From: Gluconacetobacter asukensis
Lineage (GTDB): Bacteria; Pseudomonadota; Alphaproteobacteria; Acetobacterales; Acetobacteraceae
DNA length: 64,000 nt
Direction: 5' to 3'
Assembly: GCF_014174375.1 (NCBI RefSeq)
Contig: NZ_JABEQE010000019.1
Coordinates: forward strand, 1 to 64,000
Position 1 is the first letter of the stretch, and every line of letters begins with the position of its first letter. The notes below the pieces were generated by a model, which was given only the letters and a program-made list of their open reading frames with translations, did not search any database and was not told the DNA's origin. The translations under genes were made by a program, and so were the position numbers. Of the stretch, positions 17,198 to 26,807 are shown one piece after another.

Positions 17198-18369
17198 TAT
17201 GCGGCGCGCAGATCCGCCAGCCCGGCGCGCAGGCGCGACACGGCCTCGGTCAGCACCTCTTCGCGCTTGCAGAAGGCGAATCGCACCAGATGGTTCGGCG
17301 CGTTCTCGGTGCTGTAGAAGGCCGAGACCGGGATGGCGGTTACGCGGCAATGTTCGGTCATGGCGCGGCAGAAGGCCACGTCGTCGCCCGCGAAGCCCGT
17401 GGGGCGGATATCGGCCACCACGAAATAGCTGCCGTCGCAGGGCAGGACGTCGAACCCCACGCCGCGCAGCCCGTTGGACAGCAGGTCGCGCTTCGCCCGC
17501 ATGTCGGACGCGAGGGTGGCGAAATACGCGGTGTCCTTGTCCAGCCCCATGGCGACGGCGCGTTGCAGGTTGGGGGGCGTGGTGAAGGTGAGGAGCTGGT
17601 GGGCCTTGGCGATGCAGCCGGCGATCGCGGCCGGAGCAGTGATGTAGCCGACCTTCCACCCGGTCAGCGAGAAGCTCTTGCCCGCGCTGCCAATGCGCAC
17701 GCAGCGCGGGCGCATGTCGGGCAGGGTCATCAGCGGCACGTGGCGGGCGCCGAAGGTGAGATGTTCGTAGACCTCGTCGCAGATCGCATAGACATCGTGC
17801 CGGGCCACCAGCTCGGCGATGATCGCAAGTTCGTCCGGGGTGAAGACCTTGCCGGTGGGGTTCATCGGCGAATTGAGCAGGATCGCCTTGGTGCGCGGCC
17901 CGAAGGCCGCCTCCAGCTCCGCGCGGGGCAGCGACCAGTCGGGGGGCGTGAGGCGCACCGGGCGGGGGATTGCGCCCAGCGCGCGGATCATCGGCACGTA
18001 AGTGTCGTAGAGCGGTTCCAGCACCACGATTTCGTCGCCCGGATCGAGCAGGGCCATCAGCGAGGACGCCAGGGCCTCGGTGGCGCCGGAGGTGACGATC
18101 ACCTCGCTCGCCGGGTCGATCGCGAGATCGTAGAATCGGGCGTTCGAGCGGGCCACGGCCTCGCGCAGTTCGGGCACGCCGGTCAGGGGCGGGTACTGGT
18201 TGCGGCCGTCGCGCAGGGCGGCGGCGGCGGCCTCGATCAGGTCGGCCGGGCCTTCGGTATCGGGGAAGCCCTGGCCCAGATTGATCGCATCATGCCGCGC
18301 CGCCAGGGCGGACATCACGGTGAAGATGGTCGTCGGCAGGCCGGACAGCATGCTGTTCAACGGTTTCAT
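17197..18369 (-). CDS. Class I aminotransferase (methionine/kynurenine-type, YbdL-like)
   Basis: PLP enzyme of 390 residues from the ATG at 18369 (MKPLNSMLSGLPTTIF). Landmarks are INLGQGFPDTEGP, LNSPMNPTGKVF, YAICDEVYEHLTF and the PLP lysine in GSAGKSFSLTGWKVGY, the pattern of the subfamily with E. coli YbdL and kynurenine/glutamine aminotransferases, which pass amino groups from Met, Phe or similar donors to 2-oxo acids. The frame stays open to 18576, but the N-terminal landmark and spacing favour 18369. It is divergent from glnB; the shared 220 bp hold both promoters. Confidence 0.88.
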   Translation of the reverse strand: MKPLNSMLSGLPTTIFTVMSALAARHDAINLGQGFPDTEGPADLIEAAAAALRDGRNQYPPLTGVPELREAVARSNARFYDLAIDPASEVIVTSGATEALASSLMALLDPGDEIVVLEPLYDTYVPMIRALGAIPRPVRLTPPDWSLPRAELEAAFGPRTKAILLNSPMNPTGKVFTPDELAIIAELVARHDVYAICDEVYEHLTFGARHVPLMTLPDMRPRCVRIGSAGKSFSLTGWKVGYITAPAAIAGCIAKAHQLLTFTTPPNLQRAVAMGLDKDTAYFATLASDMRAKRDLLSNGLRGVGFDVLPCDGSYFVVADIRPTGFAGDDVAFCRAMTEHCRVTAIPVSAFYSTENAPNHLVRFAFCKREEVLTEAVSRLRAGLADLRAA

Positions 18370-18371
18370 GA

Positions 18372-18929
<558 letters not shown>

Positions 18930-19073
18930 CCCCCGGCCACCCATCCCGTCTCTGCCCGGCGCCGGCCGGCGGACGATGGCGGGCCCCGTCATCCTATCGA
19001 CAACGGGTCCCTAGTTTCGTAACCGTTCCACTGCCGTGTCGTGCGGCACCTTCAGTTCAAGGCAGGTATATCG

Positions 19074-20534
19074 ATGGCGAAGAAAGCCCAGAGTTCAGCT
19101 CCGACCACCCTTCCGTCCCCTTCCGCTGAGGCTGTCGCCAAGGTCTTCAGCCTGATCCAGGAACATTCCGTGGAGCTGGTGGACCTGCGCTTCACCGACC
19201 CGCGCGGCAAGTGGCACCACACCTGCCAGCATGTCTCGACCATCGAGCAGGATACGTTCCGCGATGGTTTCATGTTCGACGGGTCGTCGATCGGCGGCTG
19301 GAAGGCCATCAACGAGAGCGACATGGTCCTGCTGCCCGACCCGACGACGGCGGTGATGGACCCGTTCTCGGCCAAGCCGCAGCTGATCCTGATCTGCGAC
19401 ATCATCGAGCCCTCGACCGGCCAGTTCTATAACCGCGACCCGCGCTCGACCGCCAAGCTGGCCGAGGCCTATCTGAAGTCGACCGGCCTGGGCGACACCG
19501 CCTTCTTCGGCCCGGAAGCCGAGTTCTTCATCTTCGACAACGTCAAGTTCGGCACCGGCCCGAATTTCGGCATCTACCAGCTCGACAGCATCGAAGGCCC
19601 CGGCGCGTCGCTGAAGGATTATCCGGAAGGCAATATGGGCCATCGCCCGGGCGTGAAGGGCGGCTACTTCCCCGTGCCGCCGGTGGACAGCGAGGCCGAC
19701 CTGCGCGCCGAAATGCTGACCACGATGGGCGAGATGGGCCTGCCGATCGAAAAGCACCACCATGAGGTCGCGCAGTCGCAGCACGAGCTGGGGACGAAGT
19801 TCAGCACCCTGGTCGAATCCGCCGACTTCATGCAGATCTACAAATACTGCGTGCACAACGTCGCGCATTCCTACGGCAAGTCCGCGACCTTCATGCCGAA
19901 GCCGATCTATGGCGACAACGGCTCGGGCATGCATGTGCATCAGTCGATCTGGAAGGGCGGCAAGCCCGTCTTCGCCGGCAACGGCTATGCCGACCTGTCG
20001 GACCAGGCGCTGTATTACATCGGCGGCATCATCAAGCATGCCAAGGCGCTGAACGCCTTCACCAACCCCTCCACCAACTCCTACAAGCGCCTGATCCCGG
20101 GCTTCGAGGCGCCGGTGCTGCTGGCCTATTCGGCACGCAACCGCTCGGCCTCGTGTCGTATCCCGTACGCGACCAGCCCCAAGGCCAAGCGCGTCGAGGT
20201 CCGCTTCCCCGATCCGACCGCCAACCCCTACCTGGCCTTCGCCGCCATGCTGATGGCCGGCCTGGACGGCATCAAGAACAAGATCCACCCCGGCGACGCC
20301 ATGGACAAGGATCTGTACGACCTGCCGCCCGACGAGCTGAAGCAGATCCCGACCGTCTGCGGATCGCTGCGCGAGGCGCTGGAGGCCCTGGCGGCCGACC
20401 ATGAGTTCCTGCTGGCCGGTGGCGTGTTCACCAAGGACCAGATCGAGAGCTATGTCGACCTGAAGTGGCAGGAAGTGTTCAAGTTCGAGCACACGCCGCA
20501 TCCGGCCGAGTTCGAGATGTACTACTCCGTCTGA
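19074..20534 (+). CDS. glnA: Glutamine synthetase type I
   Basis: Makes glutamine from glutamate, ammonium and ATP. The 486-residue GSI protein has [19 protein letters not shown], the metal ligands in [26 protein letters not shown] and [13 protein letters not shown], and the adenylylation Tyr415 in [10 protein letters not shown], so it should be regulated by GlnE and PII. The N terminus has about 15 residues more than E. coli (Ala/Ser/Pro-rich). The ATG at 19074 is preferred to a GTG at 19041. It is 144 bp after glnB, so a second promoter is possible. A strong terminator follows. Confidence 0.97.
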   Translation: MAKKAQSSAPTTLPSPSAEAVAKVFSLIQEHSVELVDLRFTDPRGKWHHTCQHVSTIEQDTFRDGFMFDGSSIGGWKAINESDMVLLPDPTTAVMDPFSAKPQLILICDIIEPSTGQFYNRDPRSTAKLAEAYLKSTGLGDTAFFGPEAEFFIFDNVKFGTGPNFGIYQLDSIEGPGASLKDYPEGNMGHRPGVKGGYFPVPPVDSEADLRAEMLTTMGEMGLPIEKHHHEVAQSQHELGTKFSTLVESADFMQIYKYCVHNVAHSYGKSATFMPKPIYGDNGSGMHVHQSIWKGGKPVFAGNGYADLSDQALYYIGGIIKHAKALNAFTNPSTNSYKRLIPGFEAPVLLAYSARNRSASCRIPYATSPKAKRVEVRFPDPTANPYLAFAAMLMAGLDGIKNKIHPGDAMDKDLYDLPPDELKQIPTVCGSLREALEALAADHEFLLAGGVFTKDQIESYVDLKWQEVFKFEHTPHPAEFEMYYSV

Positions 20535-20556
20535 TTCCGTTCGGGATTGGAGAAAG

Positions 20557-20592
20557 GGGCGCCGGGACCGTGAGGGCCGGCGCCCTTTTTTT
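20557..20592 (+). terminator. Intrinsic terminator of glnA
   Basis: Perfect 9-bp stem GGGCGCCGG (20557-20565) / CCGGCGCCC (20577-20585) followed by seven T, 23 bp beyond the glnA stop. Confidence 0.95.
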
Positions 20593-20605
20593 GTGCCGGC
20601 GTTCT

Positions 20606-20726
20606 GTTCTTTTTTGAAAAAAAGAACCAAAAAACTTCTGATTTGTTCAGGAGCCTTTTGCTTGCTCGTGGCGAGGCTACCGACCGGATAAAAGTCTTTT
20701 TGCTTCTTTTTCTTCAGAAAAAGAAG
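20606..20726. repeat. Two-hairpin intergenic repeat, family 2, copy A
   Basis: Starts with the A/T-rich hairpin GTTCTTTTTTGAAAAAAAGAAC-like dyad (20606-20627, 10-bp arms) and ends with a second dyad (20703-20726, 11-bp arms CTTCTTTTTCT/AGAAAAAGAAG). In between are conserved blocks around GTTCAG and ATAAAAGTCTTTTTG and a variable middle. An inverted copy lies at 61335-61456. Here it separates the convergent glnA and ClC genes and could stop transcription from either side. Confidence 0.8.
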
Positions 20727-20729
20727 AGC

Positions 20730-22580
20730 TTAGCTCCGAGATCGCTTCTCACCTGCCAGCTCCCTGCGGGACCGATCCAGTTCCTCGCTGTAGCGGCGCA
20801 GGGCGTGCTGTTCGGTCAGCATGCCGCGCACCTGTCGGCTCTCTTCGCTATCCACCACCACCAGCGCGTCGCTTTCGGCCTGGGCGAAGCGGGTGATGGC
20901 TTCGCGCAGGTTCATCTGCGGCACCAGCATCTGGTCGCGATACTGGGCGAAGCGGGAGAGGGTTTCGTCCGGCAGGGCGGTGTCGACGTACAGGTCGGGC
21001 ACCAGCACCAGGCCGACATAGCGCCCTGACTGGTCGACCAGCACGATGCGTTGCGCCGAGCCCAGCGGATAGGCCTGGCGGGCGGCCTGCACTTTTGTGT
21101 CCTGGCACAGTGTTTTCACGTCGTGGCGCATCATCCGGCCCACGGTCAGGGTGCGAATCCAGCCGACATCGACCGCCGAGCGGATCGACTCCCCGCGCAG
21201 GTGGAAGCGCCAGGTGGCGAAGGAATAGCCGAAGGTGCGGCGCACCGTCAGGCTGGCGATGACCGAGGCCACCAGCACGGCGGCGGTCAGGGGCAGGCTG
21301 CCCGTCATTTCCAGTGCCAGGAAGACCATGGTCATGGGCGCGCCCACCACGGCGACGGCCATGGCGCTCATGCCCACCAGGGCGCAGAGTTCGGCCGAAA
21401 GCGGTGTGGCCGAGATCAGCGCCAGCCCGCCGGCGAAGGCGGCGCCGGTCAGCACGCCGAGATAGAGCGAGGCGAAGAACAGGCCGCCGCGGAAGCCGGC
21501 GCCGATCGACACCGAGGAGGCCAGGGCCTTCATGGCCAGCAGCGCCAGGACCCAGCCGGTAGGGTAAGCGTGCTCCAGCGCCACGCGCATGGCCCAATGG
21601 CCCGAGGACATGACCGTGGGCGAGACCAGCGCCAGCAGGCCCACCACCAGCCCGCCGACGGCGGGGCGCATCCAGACCGGCAGGCCGGAGCGGCGGAACA
21701 GGGCCTCGGCCAGGGTGACGCAATACATCAGCCCCACGCCCAGCAGGGCGGCCACGATGCCGAGCGTTGCGATGGGCAGGTAGTCGTCCACCCGCAATTC
21801 GGCGGGCAGGACCACGCTGACGCCGGGGGCTGCGCTGTGCAGCAGGCGGGTCACCCCGATGGCGCAGACCGATGCCGCCGCGACCGGGGCCAGGTTGGCC
21901 AGCGAATAGGTGCCGATGACCAGTTCGAACGCATAGAACGCCCCGGCCAGCGGTGCGTCGAACGCCGCCCCGATGGCCCCGGCCGCGCCGCAGCCGACCA
22001 GCAGGCGGAGATCCTCCCGCCGGACGCGGAACATGCGGCCCAGGCGCGAGCCGGTGGCGGCGCCGATCTGGGTAAAGCCGGCCTCCAGCCCCACCGAGGC
22101 GCCGACGGCGTTGGAGAGCACGGTCTGGAGGGCGACGATGGCGCTGTCGCGCATCGACATCCGGCCGCCATGCAGGGCGTTGGCCTCGATCGGGTCGACC
22201 GGGCGGCCGGGGATGCAGCGCGCGACCAGCACACCCAGCAGGCCGAGGACCAGCCCGCCCAATGTGGGCACCAGGAGCGCGCGGAAGGGGATGATGGCGG
22301 GCAGGCCCGAGATGCGGCCCTCGCCGGGGGCGGCGAACAGCAGGCGGTGGGCCAGCAGGGTGGCGTGGATCATGGCGCTGACCAGCAGGCCTGCGCCGCA
22401 GCCGACACAGGCCGCCAGCACCACCAGCCATAATTCGTCGGCCCGCACCAGGGCGCGCAGCAGGCGGGGGACATAGGGCACCCGCTCGTCGCGTACGCCG
22501 CCTTCTGCCCCGTCAGGGGGCAGGAATGCGCCGCGATGGCGGCGCAGATGGTTCAGCAGGCCGAGGGTGGAGGACGGCAC
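20730..22580 (-). CDS. ClC-family chloride channel/antiporter with C-terminal CBS domains
   Basis: Membrane protein of 616 residues: about ten hydrophobic segments in 45-450, then a cytoplasmic tail with two CBS-like units (about 460-600: TVGRMMRHDVKTLCQDTK and QMNLREAITRFAQAESDALVVV). The ClC filter motif usually reading GREGP appears as GLEAG, keeping the gating glutamate but not the rest, and the N-terminal GSGIP motif is also altered. It is therefore a divergent ClC; Cl-/H+ antiport is likely but ion choice is uncertain. CBS domains suggest nucleotide control. It is convergent with glnA across a repeat. Confidence 0.85.
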   Translation of the reverse strand: MPSSTLGLLNHLRRHRGAFLPPDGAEGGVRDERVPYVPRLLRALVRADELWLVVLAACVGCGAGLLVSAMIHATLLAHRLLFAAPGEGRISGLPAIIPFRALLVPTLGGLVLGLLGVLVARCIPGRPVDPIEANALHGGRMSMRDSAIVALQTVLSNAVGASVGLEAGFTQIGAATGSRLGRMFRVRREDLRLLVGCGAAGAIGAAFDAPLAGAFYAFELVIGTYSLANLAPVAAASVCAIGVTRLLHSAAPGVSVVLPAELRVDDYLPIATLGIVAALLGVGLMYCVTLAEALFRRSGLPVWMRPAVGGLVVGLLALVSPTVMSSGHWAMRVALEHAYPTGWVLALLAMKALASSVSIGAGFRGGLFFASLYLGVLTGAAFAGGLALISATPLSAELCALVGMSAMAVAVVGAPMTMVFLALEMTGSLPLTAAVLVASVIASLTVRRTFGYSFATWRFHLRGESIRSAVDVGWIRTLTVGRMMRHDVKTLCQDTKVQAARQAYPLGSAQRIVLVDQSGRYVGLVLVPDLYVDTALPDETLSRFAQYRDQMLVPQMNLREAITRFAQAESDALVVVDSEESRQVRGMLTEQHALRRYSEELDRSRRELAGEKRSRS

Positions 22581-22733
22581 GGTCAGGTCACTTTCGCGCG
22601 GCGCCCGGTGGCCGGTAACGTGCGGTACCGGGGCGCCCGTAGCGACTATTTGAAGTGATGGGCCTGTCGGATCAACCGGAATTCCGCCCTACCATGCCGG
22701 ACCGTCGCCCCGCGCGGCCCCGATCGCGGAGAA

Positions 22734-23750
22734 ATGCCCGTGTCCCCTGCCCTGCCCCCCACCATGCGCGCGGTGATCGTGCATGAGCCCGGCGCGCCCG
22801 AGTCGATGAATCTGGCCGACATCCCCCTGCCCGTGCCCGGACCGGGCGAGGTGCTGGTGCGGGTGCAGGCGGCGGGGGTAAACCGGCCCGACCTGATGCA
22901 GCGCAAGGGCCAGTATCCGCCGCCGCCGGGTGCCAGCCCGATCCTGGGGCTGGAAATTGCCGGCGAGGTGGTGGCGAAGGGGCCGGACGCGCCGGACTGG
23001 CCCATGATCGGCACGCCTGTCTGCGCGCTGACCAATGGTGGGGGTTATGCCGGATATTGCGCCGTGCCCGCCGGGCAGTGCCTGCCCTGGCCGGACGGGT
23101 TCGACGCCATCCGCGCCGCCGCCCTGCCGGAGACGTTCTTTACCGTATGGTCGAACCTGGTCATGACCGCGCATGTCGCCCCCGGCGAAACCGTGTTGAT
23201 CCATGGCGGGGCGGGCGGCATTGGCACGGCGGCGATCCAGACCGTACGGGCGCTGGGTGCCGTGCCTTATGTGACCGTGGGGTCGACCGAGAAGGCGGCG
23301 CTGTGCCTGAAGCTGGGGGCCGAGGCCGCGATCGACTACCGGGACGAGGATTTCGTCGCGCGGATCGACGAACTGACCGGCGGGCGGGGCGTGGATGTGG
23401 TGCTGGACGTGATCGGCGGCCCGTATCTGGACCGCAACCTGCGCTGCCTGGCGCCGGGCGGGCGGCTGGTGATCATTGCGCTGCAAGGCGGGGCCCGCGC
23501 GCAGGAGGTCGGTGTGGGCCGTATCCTGACCCGTCACCTGACAGTGGCCGGCACCACGCTGCGCCCGCGCGACGGAGCGTACAAGGCCCGGGTGGCCGAT
23601 GGCCTGCGCGCGGTGCTGTGGCCCCGACTGTCGGATGGGACGATCGCGCCGCTGATCCACGCGACCTTTCCGCTTGCCGAGGTTGTGGAAGCCCATAAGC
23701 TGATGGAATCGGGCAGCCATTCCGGCAAGATCGTGCTCGACCTGCGTTAG
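22734..23750 (+). CDS. NAD(P)H:quinone oxidoreductase, PIG3 type
   Basis: MDR-family reductase of 338 residues: MRAVIVHEPGAPESMNLADI, then PGAGEVLV-like PGEVLVRVQAAGVNRPDL, QRKGQYPPPPGASPILGLEIAG, which marks the PIG3/TP53I3 branch, and the NADPH motif IHGGAGGIGTAAIQ. Likely NADPH-dependent one-electron reduction of quinones. It runs in the same direction as the alpha/beta-hydrolase gene 57 bp downstream and may form an operon with it. Divergent from the ClC gene. Confidence 0.9.
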   Translation: MPVSPALPPTMRAVIVHEPGAPESMNLADIPLPVPGPGEVLVRVQAAGVNRPDLMQRKGQYPPPPGASPILGLEIAGEVVAKGPDAPDWPMIGTPVCALTNGGGYAGYCAVPAGQCLPWPDGFDAIRAAALPETFFTVWSNLVMTAHVAPGETVLIHGGAGGIGTAAIQTVRALGAVPYVTVGSTEKAALCLKLGAEAAIDYRDEDFVARIDELTGGRGVDVVLDVIGGPYLDRNLRCLAPGGRLVIIALQGGARAQEVGVGRILTRHLTVAGTTLRPRDGAYKARVADGLRAVLWPRLSDGTIAPLIHATFPLAEVVEAHKLMESGSHSGKIVLDLR

Positions 23751-23807
23751 TGTTATAACATCGGTCGCGCCAATCCCGGCCCATCGCGGACTCCTGCGCG
23801 GAACAAG

Positions 23808-24617
23808 GTGAAGGACCATGCCATCGTGCTGCTGAACGTCATCGCGCGTGGACCCGAGGATGTGTCGGACGCCGCGTCCGCCCGTCCGCCCATCGTTCTG
23901 CTGCACGGCCTGTTCGGGCGTGCCCGCAATCTGGGCTTCTTCCAGCGACGGCTGGCCCGCACGCGGCGGACTCTGGCGATCGACCTGCGCAATCATGGCG
24001 ACAGCCCGCACGGGCCGATGGACTACAACACCATGGCCGGGGACCTGCTGGACACGCTGGCCCATCACGCAGCCCTACCCGCGACGCTGGTGGGCCATTC
24101 GATGGGCGGCAAGGTGGCGATGACGCTGGCACTGACCCGGCCGGGCATGGTGCATAGCCTGGTGGTGGCGGACATTCCGCCCGCCCGCACCGGGCACGGG
24201 CAGTTCTCGCTGGGCGAGCAGATGCTGCGGGTTCGGTTTCCGCATTATCTGAACCGGGCGGAGGCCGATGCGCTCCTGCTGCCCGAAATCCCGAATGCCG
24301 ATGTGCGGGCGCTGATGCTGCAGAATATCCGGCTGGGCGAGAATCCGGGATGGGTCATCGGCCTGAAGGATATCGTGGGCTCGATGACCAATATCGAAAG
24401 CTGGCCCTATATCCCCGAGGGCTACACCTATCCCGGGCCGACGCTGTTCCTGGCCGGTGGGAATTCACCCTATATCCGGCGGGAGCATTATGGGGTGATG
24501 CGCCGGCTGTTCCCCAACTACCATCTGGAACTGATCGAGCATGCCGGCCACTGGCTGCATGTCGAAAACCCCACCCGGTTCGCCGCGCTGGTAGAAGATT
24601 TCACGAACCGGTACTAA
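23808..24617 (+). CDS. Alpha/beta-hydrolase (YbfF-like esterase)
   Basis: Hydrolase of about 269 residues with the oxyanion segment LLHGLFGRARN, nucleophile elbow VGHSMGGK, and a C-terminal catalytic His in IEHAGHWLHVENP. DLRNHGDSPH is typical of YbfF/acetoin-dehydrogenase-like esterases. The substrate is a small ester or thioester. The start is a GTG at 23808; a second GTG at 23826 is also possible. The TAA stop touches a copy of the 160-bp palindromic repeat, which alone fills the gap to the convergent glycosylase gene. Confidence 0.85.
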   Translation: MKDHAIVLLNVIARGPEDVSDAASARPPIVLLHGLFGRARNLGFFQRRLARTRRTLAIDLRNHGDSPHGPMDYNTMAGDLLDTLAHHAALPATLVGHSMGGKVAMTLALTRPGMVHSLVVADIPPARTGHGQFSLGEQMLRVRFPHYLNRAEADALLLPEIPNADVRALMLQNIRLGENPGWVIGLKDIVGSMTNIESWPYIPEGYTYPGPTLFLAGGNSPYIRREHYGVMRRLFPNYHLELIEHAGHWLHVENPTRFAALVEDFTNRY

Positions 24618-24780
24618 GACCCTGATTGAAAATGTGGGCTGGTGAGCGAGAGCGGCCCGTCAGGGCCGCGCCCGGCGTGGGTTTCCGAGCACCGAAGCGG
24701 AGCGGCCTTGATGGCCGTGCGCATCGGAGCACAGGAAACACGCGTCGGATCGCCGCCAGCGCGCATTTTCAATCAGGGTC
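24618..24780. repeat. 160-bp palindromic intergenic repeat, family 1, copy 2 (inverted)
   Basis: Runs from the base after the hydrolase stop (TAA 24615-24617) to two bases before the stop of the convergent glycosylase gene, so it is the entire intergenic region. The terminal arms GACCCTGATTGAAAATG (24618-24634) and CATTTTCAATCAGGGTC (24764-24780) are perfectly complementary, yet differ from the arms of copies 1 and 3. The interior matches the other copies in reverse orientation. Confidence 0.88.
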
Positions 24781-24782
24781 TG

Positions 24783-25427
24783 CTACGCGGCCTTCGCGGC
24801 CTCGGCGGCGCGCCATAGATACCAGGCGGCGGCGGAGCGGTAGGGGCTCCAGTCGCGGGCGATGGCTGCCAGGGCGGCCGGGCGGGGCTGGGTATCCAGC
24901 CCCTTGATCACCCGCCAGCCCTCGCGCACGCCGAAATCGTCGACCGGCATCACATCCGTGCGCCCCAGCGAGAAGATCAGCAGCATTTCCACCGTCCAGC
25001 GCCCGACTCCGCGCAGGGTGGTCAGGCGGGCGATCAGGTCGTCGTCGTTCATCGACTCGGCCTCTTGCCGGGAGGGGACGGTGCCGTCGAGCCGGGCCTG
25101 GGCCACGCCCTGGATCGCCCGGATCTTGGTGCCGGACAGGCCGCAGGCGCGCAGGTCGGCTTCGGAGAAGGCCAGCAGCGTCTCCGGATCGGGGAAGGTG
25201 CCGCCGGCCAGGGCCACCAGCCGCCCGAGGATGGCCAGAGCCGCCCGGCCGTGAAGCTGCTGGTGGGCGATGGCGTTGACCAGGGCCTCGTAGGGTGCGC
25301 GGCCGGCCTCGACCCGCAGGCCGCATGGCCCCACCCGCGCCACCAGGGCCGCGAGGTCGGGATCGGCGGCGGAGAGGTGGGCGCGGATGGCGCGGTCCTG
25401 CGCCGGAGAGGGAATGGAGGATGTCAT
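24783..25427 (-). CDS. DNA-3-methyladenine glycosylase II (AlkA-like)
   Basis: Base-excision repair glycosylase of 214 residues with a helix-hairpin-helix-GPD fold: the hairpin LRGVGRWTVEMLL (138-150) and the catalytic aspartate region MPVDDFGVREGW, Asp164 corresponding to AlkA Asp238. It lacks the N-terminal AlkA domain, like the short AlkA/MAG1 forms. It removes alkylated purines such as 3-methyladenine. The ada-oxygenase pair is 22 kb away; together they equip the cell against alkylation. Confidence 0.9.
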   Translation of the reverse strand: MTSSIPSPAQDRAIRAHLSAADPDLAALVARVGPCGLRVEAGRAPYEALVNAIAHQQLHGRAALAILGRLVALAGGTFPDPETLLAFSEADLRACGLSGTKIRAIQGVAQARLDGTVPSRQEAESMNDDDLIARLTTLRGVGRWTVEMLLIFSLGRTDVMPVDDFGVREGWRVIKGLDTQPRPAALAAIARDWSPYRSAAAWYLWRAAEAAKAA

Positions 25428-25500
25428 GATGGCCGGGAGCTTAGTGCAGAGAGGGGCCGACCGTTAAATCGGCGTGGCGCCGCCGTGACGGCGGTGACAA

Positions 25501-25533
25501 CATGATACGATCTCATGACGGCATGGTATCATG
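25501..25533. promoter_or_regulatory. Dyad upstream of the tonB-like gene
   Basis: CATGATAC (25501-25508) and GTATCATG (25526-25533) are perfect inverted repeats spaced by 17 nt, with two more CATGA/ATCATGA elements between and beside them. It lies about 80 bp before the tonB-like start, in a promoter-like position, and may bind a metal or iron-type repressor; no Fur box can be called with confidence. Confidence 0.45.
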
Positions 25534-25609
25534 ACAACGGGGCCGCCAGCGGCTAGGGTCCCGAGAGACCACGCGCCGCAGGCGAATACGCGGAGACTCC
25601 CGGCACTTC

Positions 25610-26755
25610 ATGACGGTGACACTCAGTCCTTCCTCCCGCCATCGCCAGGCCGAGGAGCCCGTCCTGATCCCGCGCGGGGATGTTCGGGGGCGTGTGGCAC
25701 GCCTGCCCGAGCCGCCCGAACGGCCCGACGGACGCGAGGGCCTGCGCCCCGAGCTGGTCGGCCGCCCGGAGGGCTATCGCCCGCTGAAGCAGAGCGGCGC
25801 GCCGATGATCCGGCCGGATACGGTGGCCGAACCGGGGGTGACCACGGTTCTGGCGGTGTCTGCCGCGCTGCATCTGGTGTTGCTGGCGATCATTCTGCAG
25901 GCGGCGCGCCACCATGCCGGGGGATCGGCCGCGCCCGAATCGCAATCGGTCGAGATGATGTTCACCCCGCCGGCCTCCAGCGGGCTGCAGGGGCGCAATT
26001 CGCCCGACCAGGCGGGAGGCAGCGGGTCGCAGGCCAAGCCCACGCCGACCACGCCGCAGCCGGACCAGCCGCAGCCCAGCGATTCCTCGCCCTCGCCCAG
26101 CGTGCCGTCGCCGCAGACGCCGGCGGCCCCGCCGCTGCCGCGTACGCCCTCGGACCAGACGCTGCCCGACCAGCCCTCGACCGCGCCGCCCAACCCGGCG
26201 ATGCAGAGCCCTGGCCAGGCCGAGCACCCGACGGCGCACCCCACGCCGCGCCACACGCAGACCGCCCGGCAGCGCACGCCCAGCCGTGCGCCCTCGCCGT
26301 TCGATCATCCGATGGATCTGTCCTTCGCGCCGTCGCCGGGGCCGGTGCGCCAGCGGCGCGGGCGGGCGGGCGGTTCCGGCGGGCCGATCGACCTGTCGGT
26401 GGGGCCGGTGGTGCGCAACGGGCAGTTGAACGCCCCCTATTCGAGCCAGACGCAGGTGCGGGGCGTCAGCGAGGATTATGGCGAGGAAATCGACCGCTGG
26501 ATCCGCAGCCACATGTATTATCCCGAGGAGGCCGCCCGTGCGGGCGACGACGGGGCCTCGACCGTGCATGTGGTGCTGGACCGCAGCGGGCGCGTGCGTG
26601 GAGTACGCCTGACCGGCCAGTCGGGCTCGTACTATCTGGATGCCGCGACCACCGGCATGTTCCATGGGGCCGAGCTGCCCCCGGTGCCGCCGGACATGGC
26701 GGGTGACCATTTCGATATCGACGTGACGATCAACTATATCCTGATCCGGCGCTGA
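25610..26755 (+). CDS. TonB-like energy transducer
   Basis: Protein of 381 residues linking the proton motive force to outer-membrane receptors. A cytoplasmic segment (1-75) precedes a single membrane span (about 78-99, VTTVLAVSAALHLVLLAIIL) with the essential-histidine position of TonB at His88. A long Pro/Ser/Gln-rich periplasmic linker (about 110-280) follows, then a globular TonB C-terminal domain (RWIRSHMYYPEEAARAGDDG...VVLDRSGRVRGVRL). The ATG at 25610 gives the extended N terminus; Met66 (25805) would give a more usual length. It may serve the two TonB-dependent receptors in this window; exbB/exbD are not present. Confidence 0.88.
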   Translation: MTVTLSPSSRHRQAEEPVLIPRGDVRGRVARLPEPPERPDGREGLRPELVGRPEGYRPLKQSGAPMIRPDTVAEPGVTTVLAVSAALHLVLLAIILQAARHHAGGSAAPESQSVEMMFTPPASSGLQGRNSPDQAGGSGSQAKPTPTTPQPDQPQPSDSSPSPSVPSPQTPAAPPLPRTPSDQTLPDQPSTAPPNPAMQSPGQAEHPTAHPTPRHTQTARQRTPSRAPSPFDHPMDLSFAPSPGPVRQRRGRAGGSGGPIDLSVGPVVRNGQLNAPYSSQTQVRGVSEDYGEEIDRWIRSHMYYPEEAARAGDDGASTVHVVLDRSGRVRGVRLTGQSGSYYLDAATTGMFHGAELPPVPPDMAGDHFDIDVTINYILIRR

Positions 26756-26807
26756 CCCTGCACGAAGGGGGTGCCGGTCGGGGCGCCCGCAGCGGAAGGA
26801 ATGGCGC

